From: Bacillota bacterium | GTDB taxonomy: Bacteria; Bacillota; Clostridia; Lachnospirales; Lachnospiraceae | Direction of reading: 5' to 3' | Assembly (NCBI GenBank): GCA_023391695.1 | Contig: JAEWAK010000045.1 | Coordinates: 70,346-134,345 of the forward strand | DNA length: 64,000 nucleotides | Part shown: positions 1 through 9,186 of the stretch, piece after piece | Numbering within the stretch: position 1 is the first letter of the stretch | Layout: every line of letters starts with the position of its first letter | Translations under genes and position numbers: made by a program | Notes under the pieces: generated by a model | What the model was told of the DNA's origin: nothing | Database searches by the model: none | Seen by the model: the letters and a program-made list of their open reading frames with translations, nothing else

Positions 1-1786
1 TTCCCAAGAACATATTGTTGCGGCTCTTTTTCCGGTCAAACCATGTATGTACCGGATCATTTTTATCGGATAAGCGCAATGCGTCCTGTGCATTGGTACA
101 GCTTACCCCAACCTGTTTTATACCATAGGCAATGGTTCCAATGCCGAATATAACTTCCGCTCCGCAGGTTTCCCGTACGGACCCGGCCGCCCTGTTAAAG
201 GAGTCATAGAAAGAACCAAGGCCGCTTCTGCTTTCTTCCGGCAGATTAAAAATAATACTGGTTTTTAAGGTTTCCCCGTTGTGGAAACAGACAGGAAAGT
301 CAAAATCCTTCATCAACAGATCACGGATTACGGCATTTACCCGTGTGGTAATATCAAGTTCCTGTCCGGTCTGTCCGGTTTGTTCAATTCGCATGATGCA
401 TACCAGGAAATTCTCGCTGATAAATTGAAATACGGACATGCATTTTTCTTCATCTTCACGGGTGTGGATTCTTCCGTTTAACATCCGGTCAAGGAGATTA
501 TTGTTAATGGAGGCATTCATGATGCGGATTTCTTTTTCATACTGCTTGCTTTTACTGTCCAGAGAAATTATGGTATTGGAGATATAACGGTATTCATTTT
601 TTTCATCCGGCGGGAAGGAGATGACCTTTTGTATGGAATCCATCATCTTTTTTATGGGTGTATACTGATAGTAGGCCAAAGTTACGGAGACCAAAATACC
701 GATTATAATTATAAGCATAGCGTATAAAATGATAAATTGCCATACGGAATTTACTTTTTCGCTGAAATAACTTTCAGGAATTCCAATAACCGCCCTCAGC
801 CCGGGTTCCGTATTGTCCGCCTTCATTACGGTATACCGGGTATTATGCAGGGTGAGCTGGCTGATATCTTTGTCCAGGAGGAGGGGGCTGCCGGAATAAT
901 TCTTTCCAAGAATCGTAGATCCTGTCCCGTTGGTAAGGTAAATAAAGCTGTTCTCTAAAAGCTCGTCCGAGGCAAAATAGGTAAAGAACTCCTGATAGTC
1001 CAGGATAAATACCGTTACGCTTTTGGCCGTAAAGGTAGTCTGGCCCGGGGAAGGAACGGCAATATGTATGGTATCTTCCTGCACCCGGTTCTGTTCGGGT
1101 ACAAAGATCCAGTTTGCCCTGGGAGCCGGTAAAAACTCAAAACGTCCCTGGGCGGAGAGTACCATATTGACCCATTCTTCCACCGAAATTCCTTTTATCT
1201 CGTAATAATCATTATAAATCTGCTGCCGGTCCGGGCCTGTCAGGTTTTTGGACAGAAAAATATTATTATTTTTAAACAGGGTATAGGCATTCTTGACCGT
1301 ATTATCGGAACCAAGCACATTCAGCATAAATGTCTGCGCTTTCATCAGTGACATAAAATCCCTGGGTCCCATCTCTCCCTGGATATTGGAGAGGCGCTTT
1401 GTATCCTGTTCATCGATGATGGCGTCGGAAAGGCTGATTAAGTTGTTCAGTATTCCGCTTGTCCTCGTAAGCCCGCTTTCAAATCCCCGGTATACTTCAT
1501 GGATTACGTTCTGTTTTGTTGCATTCAGGGCAACCAGATAAATGGGGATAAATGACAAGGATATAACACAGGACAGCAATAAATATTTTGACAGGCAGCG
1601 TAAAAACCTTTTCCGGTTGCCATTACTTTTTCGGTTGCCATTACTTTTTCGATTGCCATCACCTTTTTGGTTGCCGTTGCTTTTTCGATTGCCGTCACTT
1701 TTTTGGTTGCCGTTGCTTTTTCGATTGCCGTTATTTTTTCGGTTACTGTTATTTTTTCGGCTTCGTGATAATGACCATAACTTCAT
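1..1786 (-). CDS. Membrane-anchored AraC-type regulator (YesS-like), C-terminus beyond window
   Basis: A long open frame reads leftward from an ATG at 1786 with an AGGGGG ribosome site just upstream, and runs off the window after 595 codons. It shows a short cytoplasmic head with an asparagine/lysine-rich hexapeptide repeat (about residues 9-59), a membrane segment (about 66-88), a roughly 260-residue extracytoplasmic region and a second membrane segment (about 349-373). A cytoplasmic region follows that resembles the GGDEF-like linker of large AraC regulators. That layout is typical of membrane AraC regulators that sense sugars outside the cell and activate a neighbouring LplABC-type importer. 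The expected C-terminal AraC DNA-binding domain lies outside the window, so a sensor histidine kinase is not fully excluded. The divergent importer at 2115 is the likely target. Confidence 0.7.
   Translation of the reverse strand, partial: MKLWSLSRSRKNNSNRKNNGNRKSNGNQKSDGNRKSNGNQKGDGNRKSNGNRKSNGNRKRFLRCLSKYLLLSCVISLSFIPIYLVALNATKQNVIHEVYRGFESGLTRTSGILNNLISLSDAIIDEQDTKRLSNIQGEMGPRDFMSLMKAQTFMLNVLGSDNTVKNAYTLFKNNNIFLSKNLTGPDRQQIYNDYYEIKGISVEEWVNMVLSAQGRFEFLPAPRANWIFVPEQNRVQEDTIHIAVPSPGQTTFTAKSVTVFILDYQEFFTYFASDELLENSFIYLTNGTGSTILGKNYSGSPLLLDKDISQLTLHNTRYTVMKADNTEPGLRAVIGIPESYFSEKVNSVWQFIILYAMLIIIIGILVSVTLAYYQYTPIKKMMDSIQKVISFPPDEKNEYRYISNTIISLDSKSKQYEKEIRIMNASINNNLLDRMLNGRIHTREDEEKCMSVFQFISENFLVCIMRIEQTGQTGQELDITTRVNAVIRDLLMKDFDFPVCFHNGETLKTSIIFNLPEESRSGLGSFYDSFNRAAGSVRETCGAEVIFGIGTIAYGIKQVGVSCTNAQDALRLSDKNDPVHTWFDRKKSRNNMFLG
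1610..1760. repeat. 18-bp tandem repeat, about 8 copies, inside a coding region
   Basis: An 18-base unit resembling TTTTTCGGTTGCCATTAC is repeated about eight times head to tail with scattered substitutions. Read on the minus strand it encodes an in-frame hexapeptide, (R/Q)K(N/S/G)(N/D)(S/G)N. The unit is a multiple of three, so copy-number change would keep the regulator in frame. Confidence 0.85.
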
Positions 1787-2076
1787 AGCTTCCCCCTGGA
1801 ATCAAGAATTATTTATGGGCACATTATATAATGGAGAATGGAAAAAGGCAATGATTTTCAAACAATTTCCCTAATTTCCAATGAAATCTCAAACTATATT
1901 CCAATGAATTTCCGGAAATCAAATTTACAGGAACAGTAAATTATAATAACATGAAAAGGTAAATTTTAACTTCACACTTCTTGTTAAGCAATGGTTTATG
2001 TAAGGGTAAGGAAAGACATAAGCAGCAGGGAAGTAAGCCCGCGGCTTGGGGGGAAGAATGTGTGATTTTTATTAAC

Positions 2077-2092
2077 AAGTCAAAATTGACTT
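2077..2092. promoter_or_regulatory. Palindrome just upstream of the importer lipoprotein gene
   Basis: AAGTCAA, two A, then TTGACTT forms a perfect inverted repeat ending about 8 bases before the ribosome binding site of the gene at 2115. It may be an operator or part of the leader. The role is inferred from position only. Confidence 0.35.
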
Positions 2093-2114
2093 GATTATCG
2101 AAAGGAGTTTTCAG

Positions 2115-3830
2115 ATGAAAAAAAGGCAAAAATATTACCCCAAAAAGATAATCTCTTTCATCCTCATGGTATCCATCCTCATGCTTTCCGGGTGCAGCGG
2201 GGCCAATAACTCGCAGACATCCGGCAATACGGCTTTGGAGGATTCTGTTTCGGACCCGGAGGCAGGTAACATCGATACCGGCAATTTAAACGAAAAAGGC
2301 AGCCTGCCTGTGTTAAAAAATAAGGTATCCCTTACGATACTGGTTAATCAGGATACCAATATTGAAGATTTTAAAACCAACGATTATACAAAAAAGCTGG
2401 AAGAGGCCGTGAATGTGGATCTTAACTTTGAATACCTTCCCACCGGAACGGAAGGGGACCAGAAGCTTGCCGTTATGATTTCTTCCGGCAGTAAATTACC
2501 GGATATGATCTGCCGGAACCTTACCGATTTACAGACTTACACCTATGGATCCCAGGGGTATTTAATGCCGTTGAATGATATGACGGAAGAGCTTTCCGTT
2601 TATTTAAAGGAATACCTTAACAGCGAGGATGCCAAACAATACCAACAATATATCAATTCCCCGGACGGGAATATGTATGCCTTTCCAAGGATAGTGGAGG
2701 ATCTGGGAAATGACTGGGATAATCGGTTGTGGATTAATAAGACCTGGCTGGATAAGCTGGGGCTGGAAAAGCCTGCTACCACCGATGAATACTATGAAGT
2801 GCTGAAACATTTCCGGGATGATGATCCCAACGGGAACGGAAAAGCGGATGAAATCCCTCTGTTGGGCGACAAAGACGGTTGGAACCAGAATGTCTGGCCG
2901 GTCCTGATGAGTGCATTTACTTATTCGAACAAGGATTACGATTATATGCAGGTTGAGAACGGCAAACTTCAGGTTGCCTATACCCAGGATGCCTGGAGGG
3001 ACGGTCTTGAATACCTTCATAAATTAAGCGAGGAAGGCCTGTTATCCCCTTTGACCTTTACACAGGATCAGAACCAGTTTAAGCAGATCATTGAAAACCA
3101 GGACGTACAGCTGGTCGGGGCAATGACCGCCGGTTCCATGTCCGTTTACCAGGTGGAATCAAAGCGGAAAGAGGATATGACCCATTTGGCTCCGTTAACA
3201 GGTCCGGATGGCGTCTGCTATACAAATTACCGTGCCAGCGGTATTCCTACCTATGCCGGTTTTATTACAAAAGACTGCAAGGACCCGGTTGCCGCATATA
3301 TGGTCTTTGATTATATGTACCAGAAAGACATGATTTACCAGGGAAGGTTTGGCATCAAGGATGTGGACTGGAAAGACCCGGACCCCTCAAAACCCGGCTT
3401 GTATGAATCCCTTGGCTATGAGAAAAAAGTGGAATATATCAATCCTATCTGGGGGACGCTGCAAAATCACCAGTGGGGCGAAAACCATCCCACCGCAAGA
3501 ACCTATGATATGATCTGCGGACAGGTCTGGAATGGAAATCCGTATGATTCCCAGTACATGACTGCCCAGGCAGTTCCGGAATATATCGGCAAGGCGCCGG
3601 AGGAAACCGTACAGAGAATACTTTATCTGCCGGAAGAAGCGGATCGGATAGCGGACATAAAGACCACCCTGGCAACTTACCGTGATGAAGCGGTAGCGGC
3701 TTTCATTACGGGCACCAGGCCGCTTTCCGACTGGGATAAATATCTCCAGGAGCTGAATGATATTGGTTTGCAGGAATATCTGGAAGTTTCACAAAAAGCT
3801 TATGACCGGATGCTTGCCGGCCGTCAATAA
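2115..3830 (+). CDS. Extracellular solute-binding lipoprotein of a CUT1-type ABC importer (LplA-like)
   Basis: This 571-residue protein begins MKKRQK, has a hydrophobic signal segment and a lipobox LSGC, so it should be lipidated on that cysteine and anchored outside the membrane. The mature part contains an EF-hand-like calcium loop (DDDPNGNGKADEIP), typical of the large LplA/YtcQ-type binding proteins that pair with LplB and LplC permeases. The start at 2115 is chosen because AAAGGAG sits 7 bases upstream; an upstream in-frame codon at 2091 has no such site. No ATPase lies nearby, which is usual because these importers share an MsmK-type ATPase encoded elsewhere. The substrate is probably an oligosaccharide or uronic-acid glycan fragment. 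Confidence 0.85.
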   Translation: MKKRQKYYPKKIISFILMVSILMLSGCSGANNSQTSGNTALEDSVSDPEAGNIDTGNLNEKGSLPVLKNKVSLTILVNQDTNIEDFKTNDYTKKLEEAVNVDLNFEYLPTGTEGDQKLAVMISSGSKLPDMICRNLTDLQTYTYGSQGYLMPLNDMTEELSVYLKEYLNSEDAKQYQQYINSPDGNMYAFPRIVEDLGNDWDNRLWINKTWLDKLGLEKPATTDEYYEVLKHFRDDDPNGNGKADEIPLLGDKDGWNQNVWPVLMSAFTYSNKDYDYMQVENGKLQVAYTQDAWRDGLEYLHKLSEEGLLSPLTFTQDQNQFKQIIENQDVQLVGAMTAGSMSVYQVESKRKEDMTHLAPLTGPDGVCYTNYRASGIPTYAGFITKDCKDPVAAYMVFDYMYQKDMIYQGRFGIKDVDWKDPDPSKPGLYESLGYEKKVEYINPIWGTLQNHQWGENHPTARTYDMICGQVWNGNPYDSQYMTAQAVPEYIGKAPEETVQRILYLPEEADRIADIKTTLATYRDEAVAAFITGTRPLSDWDKYLQELNDIGLQEYLEVSQKAYDRMLAGRQ

Positions 3831-3914
3831 TACAGTTTCTTTCAGTCAGGGCAGACGGTCATACCTGACTTGACTGTTACTAAAAAAGGGCACAGGAGTG
3901 AAGAAAATGCAACT

Positions 3915-3990
3915 TCACATTCCCGGCTTCTTCTCCTATTGTTTAAGATTCCGCAGTGCGGCATCTTGCCGGGAAGCGTGAAAACTTTTT
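3915..3990 (+). terminator. Long-loop hairpin with T-run between binding protein and permease genes
   Basis: TTCACATTCCCGGC (3915-3928) pairs imperfectly with GCCGGGAAGCGTGAA (3968-3982), followed by CTTTTT. A partial terminator here would give more binding protein than permease, a common arrangement in ABC importer operons. Confidence 0.45.
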
Positions 3991-4065
3991 AACTCTTTCA
4001 CTCACAAAGTTTGTGCATGGGAACTTTTAAGTACAACTTTTAGATGCGCAGAAATGGAGAAAGTT

Positions 4066-5016
4066 ATGAAAATAATTCCGGAAGTAAATTCCCATAAAGG
4101 TAACGGCGGTCTGTCGAGAAGGATATGGGGAAGATGGCAGCTTTATGTTTTTCTGGTAATCCCGGTTATCTATATTATTTTGTTTAACTATGTACCGATG
4201 CTGGGAATTCAGCTGGCTTTTAAGAAATTTAATGCAAGACTGGGTATATGGGGCAGTCCCTGGGTGGGTTTTGACCAATTTGTTAAATTCTTTACCTCCT
4301 ACCAGTTTACCAGAGTTATAAAAAATACGCTTACGATTTCATTTTACGGGCTCCTCGCAGGGTTTCCCCTTCCTATTCTGTTGGCCCTGGTATTGAATTC
4401 CATCCGGAGCAACCGGTATAAAAAATTCGTGCAGACGGTTACATACCTGCCCTACTTTATATCCCTGGTAGTTTTGGTCGGAATCCTGACACAGATGCTC
4501 AATCCCAGAATCGGGCTGGTGGCAAACCTGTTCGGTCTGTTAAGCGGTCAGGAAGCACCGGATCTCATGTCAAACCCCGGTGCCTTCCCGCACATTTATG
4601 TATGGTCCGGCGTGTGGCAGTCCATGGGGTATAATTCCATCATTTACATAGCCGCCCTCTCCGGAGTGGATACGGAACTTCATGAGGCGGCGGAAGTTGA
4701 CGGTGCCAGCCGTTTTCAGCGGGTCATCCACATTGATTTACCGGCTATCCTGCCAACGGCGGCAATTATGCTGATACTGAATGCCGGGCAGATCATGAAT
4801 ATCGGATTTGACAAACCTTATCTGATGCAGAATCCTCTTAACCTTTCTTCCAGCGAGGTTATATCCACCTATGTATACAAAGTCGGCATTGCAAGCTCTA
4901 CCAATGACTTTTCCTATGCAACGGCCATAGATTTATTTAATTCCTCCATAAATATGATACTGATCACAACTGTAAATTTTTTCAGTAAAAAACTTGGAGG
5001 CAACAGCCTGTTTTAG
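4066..5016 (+). CDS. ABC sugar importer permease, LplB/YtcQ-partner type
   Basis: A 316-residue protein with about six membrane segments and the permease EAA loop (ELHEAAEVDGASRFQRVIHI), which docks on the ATPase. The N-terminal pattern RRIWGRWQLYVFLVIPV and the LNPRIGLVANLFGLL region are typical of LplB-like CUT1 permeases. I place the start at 4066, with GGAGAA 7 bases upstream, rather than the ATG at 4054. It follows the binding protein by 235 bases and precedes a second permease by 15 bases. It should form a heterodimeric membrane channel with that permease. Confidence 0.88.
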   Translation: MKIIPEVNSHKGNGGLSRRIWGRWQLYVFLVIPVIYIILFNYVPMLGIQLAFKKFNARLGIWGSPWVGFDQFVKFFTSYQFTRVIKNTLTISFYGLLAGFPLPILLALVLNSIRSNRYKKFVQTVTYLPYFISLVVLVGILTQMLNPRIGLVANLFGLLSGQEAPDLMSNPGAFPHIYVWSGVWQSMGYNSIIYIAALSGVDTELHEAAEVDGASRFQRVIHIDLPAILPTAAIMLILNAGQIMNIGFDKPYLMQNPLNLSSSEVISTYVYKVGIASSTNDFSYATAIDLFNSSINMILITTVNFFSKKLGGNSLF

Positions 5017-5031
5017 AAAGGAGCGGCACAC

Positions 5032-5958
5032 ATGAAGGCAAATACCGTTGCAAAGACAACCCAGGGTAAAAGAAAAATAAAATTATCTGCGGATGATAAA
5101 ATCTATTACGCCATTATCCATATTTTCCTGGTCCTGTTGTTAATTATAGTTTTATACCCCTTAATTTATATTATATCCGCATCCTTTTCTTCACCCTATG
5201 CGGTAAGTTCGGGACGGGTCATATTGTTTCCCGTGGATTTAAGCCTGGAAGGTTACACGGCGGTTTTTAAGAATCCGGATATATTTACCGGATACCGGAA
5301 TACGGTTATTTATACGGTACTGGGTACTTTTATCAATATCGGGATAACCATGATCTTAGCCTATCCTTTGTCCAGGCGGGACCTGCCGGGCCGAAACTTT
5401 TTTATGTTTCTTTTTACTTTTACCATGATTTTCAGGGGAGGCATGATACCCCTTTATATGCAGATCAAAAACCTGAATCTCATTGACAGCCTGTGGGCAA
5501 TGGTACTTCCCGGGGCACTTTCCGTTTATAACATGATTATAGCGAGGACTTTTATCCAGTCCAGCATACCGGGCGAGTTACTGGAAGCCTCCAAAATGGA
5601 CGGATGCAGCGATACACGGTATTTTTTCAGCATACTGCTGCCGCTTTCAAAAGCCCTGATCGCAGTATTGGTATTGTTTTATGCCATCGGCCATTGGAAT
5701 TCGTATTTCAACGGTTTCCTTTATTTAAACACCAAGGATAAATTTCCCCTTCAGATTATATTAAAGCAGATTCTCATAGCCAATTCCATAGACACCAACC
5801 TGGTAGTGGACCCGGAAGTAGCGGCGGCAAAGCAGGGCATGGCGGAACTGCTTAAGTATTCCCTGATTATTGTGTCCACGGTGCCGATTATGTGTTTATA
5901 TCCGTTTGTGCAGAAATATTTTGTAAAGGGTGTTATGATCGGTTCCATTAAAGGCTGA
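5032..5958 (+). CDS. ABC sugar importer permease, LplC/YtcP type
   Basis: A 308-residue permease with six predicted membrane spans and the EAA-loop sequence ELLEASKMDGCSDTRYFFSI. The stretch GGMIPLYMQIKNLNLIDSLWA and the C-terminal FVQKYFVKGVMIGSIKG are hallmarks of the LplC/YtcP group. AAAGGAGCGG precedes the ATG. It is translated directly after the LplB-like gene and should complete the transmembrane heterodimer of the carbohydrate importer. Confidence 0.9.
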   Translation: MKANTVAKTTQGKRKIKLSADDKIYYAIIHIFLVLLLIIVLYPLIYIISASFSSPYAVSSGRVILFPVDLSLEGYTAVFKNPDIFTGYRNTVIYTVLGTFINIGITMILAYPLSRRDLPGRNFFMFLFTFTMIFRGGMIPLYMQIKNLNLIDSLWAMVLPGALSVYNMIIARTFIQSSIPGELLEASKMDGCSDTRYFFSILLPLSKALIAVLVLFYAIGHWNSYFNGFLYLNTKDKFPLQIILKQILIANSIDTNLVVDPEVAAAKQGMAELLKYSLIIVSTVPIMCLYPFVQKYFVKGVMIGSIKG

Positions 5959-6099
5959 ATTAGACGGCCAAAACGGACCGGAAGCCGGGGAGCAGCCGGG
6001 AAATAACCATAAAAACCGAACGAAACCTTTATGAATCATCCGGTCCTTTGGATAAATTGCGCCGGACCGGGATAATTCCGTGCAATGGAGGAGAATCAA

Positions 6100-7107
6100 A
6101 TGTATAATGCTGTTTATGCCGGGGAAAAAGCCGGTTTCCGGCTGGAAAAAGTCTATGTTGAAGAAGTCCGGCAATTATTGAATCAAAAATTAAGTTTTAT
6201 TAAACCACTGATAACTTATGTTAATTTCAAAGATCACAAAAATGATTTAAAGACGGTGGAATATATATTCTCCACCTGGGGAATGCCTGTATTTCAGGAA
6301 AAGGAAATACGTGAATATTTTCCCTCCCTGAAAGCCGTATTCTATGCGGCAGGGTCAGTTCAGGGCTTTGCACGTCCTTTTTTAAACTGCGGGGTGAAAG
6401 TATTCTGCGCTGCCGCAGCCAATGCGGTTCCTGTTGCGGAATTTACGGCGGCACAGATTCTGCTGGCCGATAAAGGATATTTTCAGGGAGTAATAAAATA
6501 CAGGAACCTGGGGCAGCAGGCAGCAAAGGCATACTGTCATAATTTTCCCGGAAACTATGGCAGCAAATTAGGAATTCTCGGTGCCGGCAGGATTGGAAAA
6601 GAAGTGATACGTCTCTTAAAGCCCTGCAACCTTCAAATCTTTGTTTATGACCCATATTTATCCGCCGAAGAGGCTTTTGTCTCAGGGGTTACCCTGACGG
6701 GACTAAAAGAGATCTTTTCAGAGTGCCAGGTGATTTCCAACCATCTTGCCAACAACGCACAGACGCAGGGAATACTGGATTATAACCTGTTTTCCAAAAT
6801 GCTGTACAACGGGACCTTTATCAATACGGGACGGGGAGCGCAGGTGGCGGAAGCCGGTTTAATCAGGGCATTAAAGGAAAAACCGGACCGTACGGCACTT
6901 CTGGATGTTACTTTTCCCGAACCGCCGGCAGAAGGAAGTGAGCTTTATCGTATGGAAAATGTATTCTTATCCCCCCATATTGCGGGTTCCATGGGCAACG
7001 AGACACAAAGGATGGGATACTGCATGTATGAAGAATTTATAGCATTCTCAGAAGGAAGGCCGGTGAGCTATGAAGTTATCCCCGATATGCTGAATACCAT
7101 GGCATAA
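6100..7107 (+). CDS. NAD-dependent D-2-hydroxyacid dehydrogenase family protein
   Basis: A 335-residue protein with the Rossmann dinucleotide motif GILGAGRIGKEV near residue 160. The family catalytic set is visible as Arg in NTGRGAQV, Glu in the VTFPEPP region and His in LSPHIAGS. The family reduces 2-oxoacids or oxidises 2-hydroxyacids with NAD(H). The ATG at 6100 is preferred because GGAGGAG lies 6-7 bases upstream, although an ATG at 6085 is in frame. It lies 141 bases after the importer permease on the same strand, so it may act on a product of the imported sugar or sugar acid. The exact substrate cannot be read from sequence. Confidence 0.8.
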   Translation: MYNAVYAGEKAGFRLEKVYVEEVRQLLNQKLSFIKPLITYVNFKDHKNDLKTVEYIFSTWGMPVFQEKEIREYFPSLKAVFYAAGSVQGFARPFLNCGVKVFCAAAANAVPVAEFTAAQILLADKGYFQGVIKYRNLGQQAAKAYCHNFPGNYGSKLGILGAGRIGKEVIRLLKPCNLQIFVYDPYLSAEEAFVSGVTLTGLKEIFSECQVISNHLANNAQTQGILDYNLFSKMLYNGTFINTGRGAQVAEAGLIRALKEKPDRTALLDVTFPEPPAEGSELYRMENVFLSPHIAGSMGNETQRMGYCMYEEFIAFSEGRPVSYEVIPDMLNTMA

Positions 7108-7143
7108 GCCGTGCATAACTAAATCAAATAAATAAAAAAGTTA

Positions 7144-7172
7144 TTGACAGAGTTTTATCAATAAGCTATTAT
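7144..7172 (+). promoter_or_regulatory. Sigma-A promoter of the mntP riboswitch leader
   Basis: TTGACA at 7144-7149 and TATTAT at 7167-7172 are separated by exactly 17 bases. Transcription would start near 7179, at the beginning of the structured leader. Confidence 0.8.
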
Positions 7173-7179
7173 ATTCTTA

Positions 7180-7310
7180 ATGTGATAAGGGAGTAGTTAG
7201 CATGTTTGTGTAACGAAGCCAACATACTGGTAGTTTCTATCTGGTTTTGTTTTAAATAACGAGACTTATCTACAGCTTTCGGGCTGTAGGTAGGTCTTTT
7301 TTTTGTTCAT
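7180..7310 (+). ncRNA. yybP-ykoY-type manganese riboswitch
   Basis: The leader holds AAGGGAGTAG near 7188-7197 and AACGAGAC near 7258-7265, resembling the two conserved Mn-binding loops of the yybP-ykoY family. A terminator stem (GACTTATCTACAGC, loop TTTCGG, GCTGTAGGTAGGTC, then a T8 run) follows at about 7264-7303. In this family Mn(II) binding favours antitermination and turns on efflux genes. The next gene is mntP, the best-known target, which strongly supports the call. Confidence 0.8.
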
Positions 7311-7468
7311 GGGACGTTCCTTCATTACCTGTGAGCTATAAAAGCCCGGCCGCCAGTACACCTGTGCTTTCGTGTATCTTTCGATCAGCCCCTTATTGGA
7401 TACTTTAGAAACATAAAATGTGAAATTGTCTTTGCTTCACACAAATTTAAACATAAGGAGAATAACAA

Positions 7469-8053
7469 ATGAGTTTATTAGAATTATTGATTTTAGCAAT
7501 TGGTTTATCCATGGATGCATTTGCGGTTGCCGTCTGTAAGGGCTTATCCTTCCGGAAGATTACTGCAAAACATCTGTTAACGGTTGGATTATATTTCGGT
7601 ATCTTTCAGGCGGGAATGCCATTGATCGGTTATATACTTGGCATACAGTTCAGTGATAAAATAACAAGCATCGACCATTGGATTGCTTTTGTTTTATTAG
7701 GCTTTATCGGTATACATATGATCCGGGAGGCTTTAAGCAAACACGAAGACGAGGAAGCCTGTTGTACGGATGAAAAAGATACTTCCCTGAAGTTTAAAAA
7801 CATGGTTGTTTTAGCCGTGGCTACCAGTATCGACGCTCTGGCCGTGGGTATCACCTTTGCGTTTTTAAAGGTAAGCATCGTACCGGCAGTTTCCTTTATC
7901 GGCCTTGTAACCTTTACCTTATCCGTAGTCGGAGTATTAATCGGCAACCTGTTCGGAGCCCGATTCAAGTCAAAGGCAGAACTGGCAGGCGGCATCATAT
8001 TAGTCTGTCTTGGAACAAAGATATTATTGCAGCATTTGGGAATACTGGGTTAG
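7469..8053 (+). CDS. mntP: Manganese efflux pump MntP
   Basis: A 194-residue protein with six predicted membrane helices in two similar halves, each carrying the conserved motif seen here as GLSMDAFAV (Asp16) and TSIDALAVG (Asp122). These acidic membrane residues are characteristic of the MntP/YebN family, which exports Mn(II) across the cytoplasmic membrane. A hydrophilic loop with KHEDEEACC lies between the halves. AAGGAG precedes the ATG. It sits about 160 bases behind a Mn-riboswitch-like leader with its own promoter and terminator, so expression is probably induced by excess manganese. Confidence 0.95.
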   Translation: MSLLELLILAIGLSMDAFAVAVCKGLSFRKITAKHLLTVGLYFGIFQAGMPLIGYILGIQFSDKITSIDHWIAFVLLGFIGIHMIREALSKHEDEEACCTDEKDTSLKFKNMVVLAVATSIDALAVGITFAFLKVSIVPAVSFIGLVTFTLSVVGVLIGNLFGARFKSKAELAGGIILVCLGTKILLQHLGILG

Positions 8054-8079
8054 ACATTACACCGGGTATTTCTGATTCT

Positions 8080-8691
8080 TTACTTTCGGGTCCATACGTT
8101 TTTATAGAGATTTGTAACCGTTAGCTGTACATTACCTTTCTCCGTTAAGGAGATTTCTCCATTATCATATGCTTCCAAAGGAAATAGATAGAAAGAAAAA
8201 TCGTCACCATCTTTATAATTCAGCCCGCCTGTACTGTATACATGGCTGTCATAAGTTTTATTATACATTTCCGCAGTCATTGTTGCAGTCATATAAGTAG
8301 TAAATGCCTGTTTATCTACAGTAGCGTGTCTGGCGCCGGAAACGAAAGCGGCGCCGGTTAGGGAATATTCGCCGCAGGAACGGAAACCAATCCGGTATCC
8401 GCCGGTATAGGCGCTGCCTGTGTTATCTATCCAGGATACATAAATTCTATTGGTGCCGTCATTATATAACTCTTTTCCAATATTACTCTGTAAATCCTCC
8501 AGGTTAATGATAAGGTTATATTTTCCCTGGACCGTATAACTGTTTGCATCCGTAAAATCTTTTGTATTATTTGCAATATAGGCCATCCCATAAATCCATA
8601 ATCCCATAATTCCGCTATACCACAGCAGGAACAAAATGATGGCGATTGCTGTTACTAATAAAATGCTTTTTTTATTTACCGTATGTTTCAT
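8080..8691 (-). CDS. Hypothetical single-span membrane protein
   Basis: A 203-residue protein with one N-terminal membrane segment (about residues 9-38, slightly long) and an outside domain rich in Tyr, Gly and Asn, suggesting a beta-rich fold. AGGAGGT lies 6 bases before the ATG. I recognise no family. It is convergent with mntP, with only 26 bases between the stop codons, and has its own upstream region, so it is probably monocistronic. A role at the cell surface is inferred only from topology. Confidence 0.6.
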   Translation of the reverse strand: MKHTVNKKSILLVTAIAIILFLLWYSGIMGLWIYGMAYIANNTKDFTDANSYTVQGKYNLIINLEDLQSNIGKELYNDGTNRIYVSWIDNTGSAYTGGYRIGFRSCGEYSLTGAAFVSGARHATVDKQAFTTYMTATMTAEMYNKTYDSHVYSTGGLNYKDGDDFSFYLFPLEAYDNGEISLTEKGNVQLTVTNLYKNVWTRK

Positions 8692-9013
8692 CGGAACCTC
8701 CTGCTTGGCCTGGGTTACCCAGGTAAGATAGACTTTGTATTTTACAACAGTCCCACTTTACCTGATAGGTTAAATTAATATTGTTACAATTATATGTCAA
8801 TTTAGAATTAATTGCCAAATGAATTCAGGTTATTTTGCAGGACAAACACATGGAAGGGAATTTTATTCCTGGAGGGAGGCAGCTTCCGGCGGTAATTGTC
8901 CGATTTTTCAGGGAAAGAAGCACTGAGCTATTTTATTGCAGACCGGATTTATTCGTAAAAAGTCAGAAGATATAGCTTTTTAATGCAGAGTAGAAAGTAA
9001 GGAACGAAAGTGG

Positions 9014-9071
9014 TATAATAGTCAGCGTAACTCTTGAAACAAACTTCAGACGCCTAAAACTTATATAAGTT
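9014..9071 (+). promoter_or_regulatory. Candidate promoter and palindrome upstream of threonine aldolase gene
   Basis: TGGTATAAT at 9011-9019 is an extended -10 element with no good -35. A perfect 14-base palindrome, AACTTATATAAGTT, lies at 9058-9071 in the leader. The rest of the 490-base gap from 8692 shows nothing else I recognise. Confidence 0.4.
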
Positions 9072-9186
9072 AGTGGCTGTGTATATTGCCTGTTTACGGA
9101 AGAAGATTTACTTTTACGATAATTAAGGAAAGGATATAATGGGTGATTGAAGTATATGATAATTCCATTATAAAGGTAAGTAGTTT

